NCBI RefSeq assembly: GCF_024345415.1
Contig: NZ_JAGQBB010000008.1
Coordinates: 55,790-119,789 of the forward strand
From: Synechococcus sp. Tobar12-5m-g
GTDB lineage: Bacteria; Cyanobacteriota; Cyanobacteriia; PCC-6307; Cyanobiaceae
Length of the DNA stretch: 64,000 nucleotides
Direction: 5' to 3'
Under the pieces are notes generated by a model. It searched no databases and was not told where the DNA came from. It was given only the letters and a program-made list of their open reading frames with translations. The position numbers and the translations under genes were made by a program. Of the stretch, positions 55,882 through 64,000 are shown one piece after another. Positions within the stretch are counted from its first letter, which is position 1. Every line of letters starts with the position of its first letter.

Positions 55882-56520
55882 ATGAGCCAGTCCCCGCCTG
55901 AGCCCACCCCACCACCCGATCTGGAGGCGCTTCGCCAGGCGATCGGCTCCGGCGATCCCATGCGCGCCATGCCGGCCCTGGCCGGCCTGCGGCAGCTGGA
56001 GGCCGGCCAGGCCGTTCCGCTGCTGCTGCTGGGCCTGGAACAGGAGCCATTCATCGTGCGCTCACTCAGCTGCGCCGGGCTCGGCCTCCAGCGCAACGAG
56101 GCTGGGTGGCAGGTGTTGCTCGCCGCCCTTGCCGAAGACGCGGATGCCAATGTGCGGGCAGAAGCCGCCAATGCCCTGGCCCGTTACGGCGTCGAGCGGG
56201 CCTGGCCACACCTGCGCGACAGCTTCGCCCGCGATGACCAGTGGTTGGTGCGTTGCAGCATTCTCTCCGCCCTGGCCGAGCAGCCGGACATTGCGCCGGA
56301 ATCCTTGCTGGAACTGGCTGAGATGGCGATCACCGACGCCGACGGCACGGTGCGGGTGGGGGGCGCCGAGATCCTGGGCCGGCTGGCGCAAGAAGCGGCG
56401 CAGGCCGACCCGGCCGCCTTTCCTGCCTGGGGGGAGGCGGCCCGCCAACGGCTGCGTCAGCTGCAGCAGGATTCCGACCACCGGGTCGTGGCCGCCGCAC
56501 TCAACGGCCTGCAGAGCTAA
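55882..56520 (+). CDS. HEAT-repeat protein (phycobilisome lyase/NblB-like family)
   Basis: A 212-residue soluble protein of HEAT-type repeats (for example EQEPFIVRSLSCAGLGLQRN, EDADANVRAEAANALARYG, DDQWLVRCSILSALAEQPDI). A GGAGGGTGAAGCC sequence just upstream is a good Shine-Dalgarno for ATG 55882. HEAT proteins of this size in cyanobacteria include bilin lyase and phycobilisome-degradation factors, but this one may be generic. It ends 22 bp before the TPP riboswitch of thiC. Confidence 0.75.
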   Translation: MSQSPPEPTPPPDLEALRQAIGSGDPMRAMPALAGLRQLEAGQAVPLLLLGLEQEPFIVRSLSCAGLGLQRNEAGWQVLLAALAEDADANVRAEAANALARYGVERAWPHLRDSFARDDQWLVRCSILSALAEQPDIAPESLLELAEMAITDADGTVRVGGAEILGRLAQEAAQADPAAFPAWGEAARQRLRQLQQDSDHRVVAAALNGLQS

Positions 56521-56542
56521 AAGCTTGCTAGGTTTCGCCTGT

Positions 56543-58106
<1,564 letters not shown>

Positions 58107-58286
58107 CTGGGCCTGCCCCCCACCGCACCTGCAGCCTGGTGGCCGAGAGCTTCGTGGCAGGGGTGATCTTAGGCGGTTCGCTCTTTCTTCCTGGCCAGCC
58201 GGGATCGGGGGATCCCGTTGCATCGGATCCCCATAGATCAGGTCGATCTCCACGACCTGGGTGATCGGCTCGACGTGCTGTTGGGC

Positions 58287-58433
58287 TCATCCCCATAGGA
58301 CCGGGAGGCATCGCAGGATGTGGAGCGGACGGACTGACCACCAGGCGAAGGTGAACAGATTCATGCAGTCGTAGATCGCCAGGTCCATCAGGAAAGAACG
58401 TAGGAACGAAGCCTTCGCTGGACCGTCCTGCAT
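58287..58433 (-). CDS. possible small protein (48 aa) or gene remnant
   Basis: Reads MQDGPAKASFLRSFLMDLAI, then YDCMNLFTFAWWSVRPLHIL and ends LPVLWG. GGGCAGG lies just upstream of the ATG. The hydrophobic middle could be a membrane helix. No family is recognised; it may be part of a decayed gene. Confidence 0.25.
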   Translation of the reverse strand: MQDGPAKASFLRSFLMDLAIYDCMNLFTFAWWSVRPLHILRCLPVLWG

Positions 58434-58464
58434 GTCCTGCCCTCAGCCCTGATCAGCAGGATCT

Positions 58465-58485
58465 CGATCCCTCGGGGAGGGATCG
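58465..58485. repeat. perfect 9-bp inverted repeat with 3-nt loop
   Basis: CGATCCCTC at 58465-58473 and GAGGGATCG at 58477-58485 with GGG as loop. No T-run follows on either strand, so an intrinsic terminator is doubtful. The stem is also reminiscent of GC-rich extragenic repeats. Confidence 0.4.
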
Positions 58486-58602
58486 ACGGGTGTCTGTTCA
58501 TCAAGACGGCCAGCGAGTCCCCCGAACCGGACGATCGACCCCGCCAGGCGTCCGAGACCCTGCTCGATGCCGCTCTTGCCGTTTCGCCATAGCCTTGCCG
58601 CC

Positions 58603-59181
58603 ATGAACAAGACCCGACTCGAAGCCTTCAGCGATGGCGTTCTGGCCATCGTGATCACGATCATGGTGCTGGAGCTGCAGTTGCCGGAGGAGAGCGGGAT
58701 CAAGACCCTGATTCCCCTGATTCCCGTGTTTCTCAGTTATGTGCTGAGCTTCATCTACATCGGCATCTACTGGAACAACCACCACCACATGCTGCACACC
58801 CTGGAACGGGTAACGGGGCCGATCCTGTGGGCCAATCTGCACCTTCTGTTCTGGTTGTCGCTGGTTCCCTTCGCCACGGGATGGCTTGGCCGGAACCACT
58901 TCGGCTCGGCTCCCGTGGCGCTCTACGGAATCATCCTGCTGCTGGCGGGGGTGGCCTATTTCATCCTGCAGAATTGCATCATCGCCTCGCAGGGTCCAGA
59001 TTCGGTGCTGCGCCGAGCGGTGGGCACCGACTGGAAAGGAAAAGCCTCGCTCGTGCTCTACAGCGGGGCGGTGATCTCCGCGCTGGTGGCCCCCTGGCTC
59101 GCGCTGCTGATCTATGCCCTGGTGGCGCTCATCTGGCTGGTGCCTGATCGCCGCATCGAGCGGGTGCTCGAGAAGGGGTGA
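58603..59181 (+). CDS. TMEM175-family (DUF1211) potassium channel-like protein
   Basis: A 192-residue membrane protein of six helices starting MNKTRLEAFSDGVLAIVITI, with the family's FSD motif on helix one and WNNHHHML in the following loop. Bacterial TMEM175 forms a tetrameric K+-selective channel using the leucine/isoleucine filter on helix one. ATG 58603 is preferred over one 12 codons upstream. Converges on the MOSC gene with a 2-bp gap. Confidence 0.85.
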   Translation: MNKTRLEAFSDGVLAIVITIMVLELQLPEESGIKTLIPLIPVFLSYVLSFIYIGIYWNNHHHMLHTLERVTGPILWANLHLLFWLSLVPFATGWLGRNHFGSAPVALYGIILLLAGVAYFILQNCIIASQGPDSVLRRAVGTDWKGKASLVLYSGAVISALVAPWLALLIYALVALIWLVPDRRIERVLEKG

Positions 59182-59183
59182 AC

Positions 59184-60071
59184 TCAATCCAGGAGGGTGA
59201 CCAGATCCCCCACCGCCACGGCACCGGGCCGCAACACCGACAGCAGGATTCCGGCCACCACCTTGTTGTGACGGGCCGTGGCCCGCAGGATGTCCAGGTC
59301 CTGCGGCAGGGAGCCCTGGGCCAGGGTGGTGACCACACAGCGGGGGCAGCCCTGCTCGACCTTCAGCTCCACGCTGGCGCCCAGGCGTAGGCGGCGACCG
59401 ATCCAGCCCTCCTCCACGAAGCCTTCGGCCCCGCCATTGGGGGCGATCAGCAGGTTTGGACGGAACCGTTCCACGGCAAAATCCTGCTGGGGCTCCAGCT
59501 TGCGCAGTCGGTCCAGGCTGGCGGTGCTGATGGCGTGGATCGGGGAGGAGTCGCAGAAGGTGCCCCCCGGCAGCACCAGTTCGTTCACCACGTCCTGAAA
59601 GGCCCGCTGCTCAACAGCCGGCCAATACTGATCGAGGCTGGCCCCTTCAGGGACCTGATCCAGCAGGCTGACCTTGCGCCCCAACCGGCTGGAAAGACGC
59701 TCGGCCATCTTGGGGTCGGAGCTAAGCAGGTCATCGCCTGCCCCTCCCGCATCGGAGTCCGCGGCCACTCGCGGAAAACCTGCCTCCCCGAAGCCTACCG
59801 GCGTGATCGCCACTGGCGCGGGCGGAGCCTCGGATTCCGGTTCTGCCAGGAAGCGGGCGCGGTAGCCAAGCAGCTCCTTCCACAGACGGGGGTTCTTGGC
59901 GCTTGCCACCCGAGAGGTGGCATGGTCCCACAGGGCCCATGCGCGGTCGCCGCAGACCCCGCGACTGTCGACCGAGAGCCGCTCAAGCGCCTCCCCAAGC
60001 ATCGACTTCACGGGGTAGCGCCACAGCGCCGCCACCTCTCCCACCACCTGACACGCAAGCTCAGCCGTCAT
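59184..60071 (-). CDS. MOSC-domain protein (molybdenum-cofactor-type sulfurase domain)
   Basis: A 295-residue protein with a MOSC N-terminal beta-barrel (VGEVAALWRYPVKSMLGEALERL, RGVCGDRAWALWD) and a MOSC domain with VERFRPNLLIAP and KVEQGCPRCVVTTL, which contains the conserved cysteine. Such enzymes, related to YiiM or mARC, bind molybdenum cofactor and reduce N-hydroxylated compounds or detoxify. ATG 60071 is chosen; 17 extra upstream residues look non-conserved. It is divergent from the succinate dehydrogenase operon. Confidence 0.87.
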   Translation of the reverse strand: MTAELACQVVGEVAALWRYPVKSMLGEALERLSVDSRGVCGDRAWALWDHATSRVASAKNPRLWKELLGYRARFLAEPESEAPPAPVAITPVGFGEAGFPRVAADSDAGGAGDDLLSSDPKMAERLSSRLGRKVSLLDQVPEGASLDQYWPAVEQRAFQDVVNELVLPGGTFCDSSPIHAISTASLDRLRKLEPQQDFAVERFRPNLLIAPNGGAEGFVEEGWIGRRLRLGASVELKVEQGCPRCVVTTLAQGSLPQDLDILRATARHNKVVAGILLSVLRPGAVAVGDLVTLLD

Positions 60072-60587
60072 TCCATCGCCGACCTGGGGCCGGTGCCTCA
60101 ACGCCCATACAAGCCTCGCCACCGCCGCCGCGAGGTTCAGGGCAGACCGTCGACAAGTGTTCGCCCTGGCGATCGGAGTGGTGGAAACCGCCTGCGGTAA
60201 GGCACTTTCCCAAAAAGGGGGGTCTCAAGTTCGCTACAGCTCACACCATATGCAGCTCTTGTCATTCAGGGCACGCATACCGTCACGTTGGGTGGCTCTT
60301 GTTGAAGAGGATCTCAATACCCCCATGCTCAGAGGGCTGATAAACACTCGAACCAGCATTTCATCGGGATTCCTCGTTTTCCGAAAGAAGTAGCAAGCCA
60401 ATGGCATACACTACATGTGGCTCCTTCGGCCACGCCAGGCTTCTCCTCCACCCTCAAGCAGGAAGCTGGATCTTGATGAAGACCGGGAACTCCTTGCTAT
60501 CCCCGCAGCACCTACCTCTACGGATCCCTGAATCAGTGTCCACGGAATCGGAGAAACCCTAAAATTACCGGGGTTTGGCTCGAGTCT
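60072..60587. promoter_or_regulatory. divergent promoter region of MOSC gene and sdh operon
   Basis: About 515 bp. The part after 60220 is relatively AT-rich. No gene-like ORF is convincing: the 78-codon plus-strand ORF at 60157 has no recognised family. No riboswitch or operator was seen; the sdh promoter should be in the 200 bp before 60588. Confidence 0.3.
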
Positions 60588-61226
60588 TTGCAAAGGGCAG
60601 ATTGGACACGGATCGTCGCTGCATGGTCAGGGTTGATGCTGGTGCTGTTCCTGCTGGTGCACCTGGGTGGGGTGGCCATGGCGGTGATGGCCCCCATCCA
60701 GTTCGAGGCCTATGCCGCTCACTTGCACAAAGCCACTTGGCTGCCCCTTGGGGAGGTGAGCTTGCTTCTAGTGGCCCTGACCCACACCGGGCTGACCCTG
60801 TCGAAGGTTTGGCTGAACAGGCAAGCCGGCAACTCTGCAACCCTCAGAAGCCGCCGCGGTGATCCCTTGGCTGCCTGGGCGGCACGCTCCCAGGCCATCT
60901 GCGGCGTCCTGCTGCTCAGTTTTCTGGTGATGCATCTGGCGCAGCTGCGCTGGCCCCGACCCCCCGCCGGGGAAGAGCTGGCCACCCTGCAGGCCGTGCT
61001 GAGTCATCCGACCATGCTGATCCTGTATGGGGCTGGAGCGATGGCCGCCGGTCTGCACCTCTTCCATGGCGGCGAGGCTGCCCAACGCAGCCTGGGCCTG
61101 CTGACCCCAGCCAATGCCTGGACCATCCGGAGGCTGGGCCGCAGCTTGGCCGTGCTGATCGGTGGTGGTTTTGCGGTTGTGACCCTGTTGCTCGGCGCCC
61201 CGGCCATGCTCGATGTCCGACCATGA
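60588..61226 (+). CDS. sdhC: succinate dehydrogenase/fumarate reductase cytochrome b-type membrane subunit
   Basis: A 212-residue membrane protein with five helices (for example [59 protein letters not shown]). Histidines on four helices ([25 protein letters not shown]) fit a diheme cytochrome b558 of the type B SDH. The start is TTG 60588; no ATG lies near. Its end overlaps sdhA by 4 bp. It anchors the complex in the thylakoid or plasma membrane and passes electrons to quinone. Confidence 0.85.
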   Translation: MQRADWTRIVAAWSGLMLVLFLLVHLGGVAMAVMAPIQFEAYAAHLHKATWLPLGEVSLLLVALTHTGLTLSKVWLNRQAGNSATLRSRRGDPLAAWAARSQAICGVLLLSFLVMHLAQLRWPRPPAGEELATLQAVLSHPTMLILYGAGAMAAGLHLFHGGEAAQRSLGLLTPANAWTIRRLGRSLAVLIGGGFAVVTLLLGAPAMLDVRP

Positions 61227-63139
61227 GCAGACTTCCCGATCCCTGCCTGCCTGCCGGACCCCTGGCCGATGCCTGGCGGCGGTCCCGTGAAGCGCTGCCC
61301 CTGATCAGTCCCTCGCGCAAACGGGGTTTGGAGGTGCTTGTTGTGGGAACTGGCCTGGCCGGCGCTTCTGCGGCGTCAACCCTTGCCGAGCAGGGGTACC
61401 GGGTGAAGGTACTCACGTTCCACGACAGCCCTCGCCGGGCCCACTCCGTGGCCGCCCAGGGAGGCATCAACGCGGCGCGCCCCCTGGCGATGGATGGGGA
61501 CAGCGTTAGCCGCCTTTTCGCTGACACGCTGAGGGGCGGCGACTTCCGCGCCAGGGAGGCCGGCTGCCAGCGCCTGGCTGAGATCAGCACCGACATCATT
61601 GACCAGTGCGTGGCCCAGGGGGTACCTTTCGCCCGCGAGTACGGTGGCACCCTGGCTACCCGCAGCTTTGGCGGAGCGCTTGTAAGCCGCACGTTCTACG
61701 CCCGCGGCCAGACAGGCCAGCAGTTGCTTTACGGCGCCTACCAGGCCCTGATGCGCCAGGTGGCCACAGGCCGCGTAGAACTCCTGCCCCGCCGGGACCT
61801 GCTGGAGCTGGTCATGATCGACGGTGTCGCCCGCGGGGTGGTGTGTCGCCATCTGCTCAGCGGCGCCCTGGAAGTGCACATCGCCCAGGCCGTTGTGCTG
61901 GCTACCGGGGGCTACAGCAATGTCTATTTCCTCTCCACCAACGGACTAAAATCCAATGCTAGTGCGATCTGGAGGGCCTATCGCCAGGGTGCTCTTTTCG
62001 CCAATCCCTGCTTCACCCAGATCCACCCCACCTGCATCCCCAGCGGCGATGCCTACCAGAGCAAGCTCACCCTTATGAGTGAGAGCCTGCGCAACGACGG
62101 GCGGATTTGGGTGCCTCAACGAACGGGAGATCGGCGGGCACCGGCAGAAATTCCTGAGGAAGAGCGGGATTACTTCCTGGAGCGCCAGTATCCGGCCTAC
62201 GGCAATATGGTGCCTCGCGATGTGGCATCCCGCCGTTCCCGGCAGCTCTGCAACGCGGGCCAAGGCATAGGACCCGGGGGCCGCTCGGTTTACCTGGATC
62301 TGCGCGATGCGATCACCGATCAAGGGGAGGAGGTGATCACTGCCCGCTATGGCAATCTTCTGGAGATGTACGAGCGAATCACTGGCGACGATGCCTACAG
62401 AACTCCCATGCGCATTTACCCCGCCCCCCACTACACGATGGGGGGGCTCTGGGTGGACTACAACCTGATGAGTTCCATACCAGGGTTGTTCGTGTTGGGA
62501 GAGGCGAACTTCTCCGAGCACGGAGCCAACCGCCTGGGTGCCAGCGCCCTGATGCAGGGGCTGGCCGATGGCTATTTCATTGCCCCCGCTACGGTCACCG
62601 CTTGGTTGGCCGGCCACCCCACGCCTGCGTTGGAGCAAGACCATCCGGCCTGCCGGGAGGCCCTTGCCCTGGCCCAGAACCGCATCGATGGCCTGCTTCA
62701 GATCAGTGGACAGACTCCGGTGGATGTCTTCCATCGGGAGCTGGGGGGAGTGATGATCGAGCGCTGCGGTATTAGCCGCATGGCCGAGGGGCTGCGGGCC
62801 GGTTTGGTCGAAGTGAGGGCGCTGGAGCAGCGCTTCCATTCAGAGGTACGGGTGCCCGGCGGCGCAGAGGGCCCCAATCCAGAGTTGGAAAAGGCCCTGC
62901 GGGTGGCGGATTTCTTTGGACTGGCCCAGCTGATGCTGGCCGATGCCTTGGCCCGGGAGGAATCCTGCGGAGCCCACTTCCGCGAGGAGCACCAGACACC
63001 ACAAGGGGAAGCGCGGCGGGATGACGCACGGTTTACTCACATCGCCGCCTGGGAATACCGCGATGACGAGGATCCCATCCGCCACGTCGAGCCTTTGAGC
63101 TTCACGGCACTGCAGCCCAGCACCCGCAGTTACAGATGA
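61223..63139 (+). CDS. sdhA: succinate dehydrogenase/fumarate reductase flavoprotein subunit
   Basis: Oxidises succinate to fumarate using covalent FAD. The 638-residue sequence has [21 protein letters not shown] (dinucleotide fold), [13 protein letters not shown] (flavinylated His), [22 protein letters not shown] (active site), [45 protein letters not shown] (C-terminal FAD/substrate site). ATG 61223 overlaps sdhC and the stop overlaps sdhB (4 bp each). In cyanobacteria SDH is a main electron entry into the thylakoid plastoquinone pool in the dark. Confidence 0.93.
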   Translation: MSRLPDPCLPAGPLADAWRRSREALPLISPSRKRGLEVLVVGTGLAGASAASTLAEQGYRVKVLTFHDSPRRAHSVAAQGGINAARPLAMDGDSVSRLFADTLRGGDFRAREAGCQRLAEISTDIIDQCVAQGVPFAREYGGTLATRSFGGALVSRTFYARGQTGQQLLYGAYQALMRQVATGRVELLPRRDLLELVMIDGVARGVVCRHLLSGALEVHIAQAVVLATGGYSNVYFLSTNGLKSNASAIWRAYRQGALFANPCFTQIHPTCIPSGDAYQSKLTLMSESLRNDGRIWVPQRTGDRRAPAEIPEEERDYFLERQYPAYGNMVPRDVASRRSRQLCNAGQGIGPGGRSVYLDLRDAITDQGEEVITARYGNLLEMYERITGDDAYRTPMRIYPAPHYTMGGLWVDYNLMSSIPGLFVLGEANFSEHGANRLGASALMQGLADGYFIAPATVTAWLAGHPTPALEQDHPACREALALAQNRIDGLLQISGQTPVDVFHRELGGVMIERCGISRMAEGLRAGLVEVRALEQRFHSEVRVPGGAEGPNPELEKALRVADFFGLAQLMLADALAREESCGAHFREEHQTPQGEARRDDARFTHIAAWEYRDDEDPIRHVEPLSFTALQPSTRSYR

Positions 63140-63873
63140 GCCACACTCTCTCCCTGAAACTGCGCATCTGGCGCCAGCACGCACCCGAGAGCACGGGAGC
63201 CTTCCGGGACTACCAGCTGGTGGATGTGTCGGGGGATCTGTCGCTGCTGGAGGCCCTCGATCAGCTCAACGATCAGCTCATCGCCAAGGGGGAGCGACCG
63301 GTGCATTTCGAGCATGACTGCCGGGAGGGAATCTGCGGCAGCTGCGGCTTCCTGGTGAACGGCCAGGCACACGGACCCCGGCAGGCTTCCACAGTCTGCC
63401 AGCTTTATCTGCGCCAGTTCCGCTCCAACAGCACCCTCTGCCTGGAACCCTGGCGAGCTAACGCCTTTCCGCTGATTCAGGACTTGGTTGTGGACCGCTC
63501 GGCATTTGATCGCCTGATCATGGCCGGGGGGTACTGCTCGATCAACACCGGCCAGGCGAGCGATGGGAATGCCCTGCTCGTGGGCCGGGAGCAGGCCAGT
63601 TCCGCCTTTGAAACCGCCACCTGCATCGGCTGCGGCGCCTGCGTGGCCAGTTGCCGAAATGCCTCAGCCAGCCTGTTCGTGGCGGCCAAGCTGGCCCACC
63701 TCGGCCAGTTGCCCCAGGGCCAGCCGGAGCGAGCACACCGGGCCAGGGCGATGCAGGAGCAGATGGAGGCGGAGGGCTTCGGCAGCTGCAGCAGCAACTT
63801 GGAATGTGAAGCGGTATGCCCAAAACAGATCTCGGCCGACTGGATCAGCTGGATGAACCGGGAGCGCCGCTAA
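63136..63873 (+). CDS. sdhB: succinate dehydrogenase/fumarate reductase iron-sulfur subunit
   Basis: Electron relay of the complex. The 245-residue sequence has the 2Fe-2S site ([17 protein letters not shown] with a further Cys downstream), a 4Fe-4S site [13 protein letters not shown] and a last cluster formed by [19 protein letters not shown] 63136 overlaps sdhA by 4 bp. The arrangement sdhC-sdhA-sdhB with a single membrane subunit is typical of type B complexes and of the B. subtilis/epsilon-proteobacterial style. An insertion sequence starts directly behind the stop. Confidence 0.93.
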   Translation: MSHTLSLKLRIWRQHAPESTGAFRDYQLVDVSGDLSLLEALDQLNDQLIAKGERPVHFEHDCREGICGSCGFLVNGQAHGPRQASTVCQLYLRQFRSNSTLCLEPWRANAFPLIQDLVVDRSAFDRLIMAGGYCSINTGQASDGNALLVGREQASSAFETATCIGCGACVASCRNASASLFVAAKLAHLGQLPQGQPERAHRARAMQEQMEAEGFGSCSSNLECEAVCPKQISADWISWMNRERR

Positions 63874-63874
63874 G

Positions 63875-64000
63875 GAGACTCTGGAAAACCCCACCACCCT
63901 GCGCGAGAATGGCCGTGTGATCGCAGGCGTGAACAGGGTTCATGGGCATCAAGCAGCTCGGCTTTGGTGATTACGAGCAGTCCACGGCCAAAAAGCGGAC
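63875..64000 (+). mobile_element. left end of an IS5-type insertion sequence (cut by window edge)
   Basis: Immediately after the sdhB stop the sequence GGAGACTCTGGAAAACCCC begins; this looks like the outer part of an IS terminal repeat, about 65 bp ahead of a transposase start. The right end is outside the window, so repeats and target duplication cannot be checked. Confidence 0.5.
63942..64000 (+). CDS. IS5-family transposase, N-terminal fragment (3' partial)
   Basis: ATG 63942 opens MGIKQLGFGDYEQSTAKKR, which matches from memory the start of IS5-type DDE transposases (continuing in the family with a basic helix and the MEAVVPW-type segment). The rest is outside the window. It shows transposition into the space just behind the sdh operon. 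Confidence 0.75.
   Translation, partial: MGIKQLGFGDYEQSTAKKR

Larger units (their letters stand above)
58107..58602. other. intergenic region with a hairpin and a possible 48-residue ORF
   Basis: About 500 bp. A perfect 9-bp hairpin occurs at 58465-58485 and a small minus-strand ORF at 58287-58433. The plus-strand DNA just before 58603 should carry the ribosome-binding site and promoter of the TMEM175-type gene. No other content is recognised. Confidence 0.35.

Noticed and set aside
60157..60393. 78-codon plus-strand ORF upstream of sdhC
   Set aside because: No recognised family and no coding signal beyond length; more likely the promoter region of the sdh operon.

Overview
The window looks like chromosomal DNA of a GC-rich picocyanobacterium of the Synechococcus/Cyanobium type (inference). 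The reasons are a ferredoxin-type heme oxygenase of the phycobilin pathway, a DUF3188 protein, the cyanobacterial AAA-like (AAA_35-type) NTPase family, cyanobacterial-style hisB, thiC, smpB and ruvB, frequent GTG/TTG starts and tight 1-4 nt gene overlaps. I saw no rRNA, tRNA or CRISPR array.

Region 1 (1-14.3 kb) is accessory DNA rich in signalling and conflict-type domains. It holds the end of a TPR-S plus SLOG-like sensor protein followed by a patatin-like phospholipase, a secreted orphan, and a two-domain GH19 muramidase/chitinase plus C39 peptidase. Next comes a four-gene minus-strand operon: TIR-NTPase, NTPase-TM-lysozyme-like fusion, secreted protein, processive GT2. hisB interrupts the block. 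Beyond it lie a decayed MNT-type nucleotidyltransferase antitoxin, a DUF4062 (TIR-like) gene and a truncated SGNH hydrolase. The TIR/NTPase/lysozyme-like operon is the best candidate here for an undescribed system.

Region 2 (14.3-24 kb) is core metabolism: glcF, icd, a cyanobacterial orphan and heme oxygenase. These are followed by a glycosyltransferase, an MsbA-like ABC exporter, kdsA, kdsC and a KpsS-like surface-polysaccharide gene.

Region 3 (24.7-49.3 kb) is a large cell-surface glycan region, interrupted by uvrD/pcrA. It has about ten glycosyltransferases including a diverged duplicate pair, an EpsG-like polymerase, a sulfotransferase in low-GC DNA, a broken acyltransferase and an Fe(II)/2OG-type oxygenase. 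It also has a Gtr-type trio (GtrII-like, GtrA, GtrB) and a seven-gene minus-strand operon with a DegT aminotransferase and an unusual NAD-dependent epimerase. kdsB (46.3 kb) and kdsD/kpsF (49.5 kb), with kdsA and kdsC, give all four steps of CMP-Kdo synthesis in one window. No Kdo transferase was seen.

Region 4 (49.5-64 kb) is housekeeping: kdsD, CCA-adding enzyme, smpB, ruvB, a TPR protein, an M20 amidohydrolase, DUF3188, a HEAT-repeat protein, a TPP riboswitch with thiC, a TMEM175-type channel, a MOSC protein and a three-gene succinate dehydrogenase operon. The right edge cuts into an IS5-type transposase directly behind sdhB.
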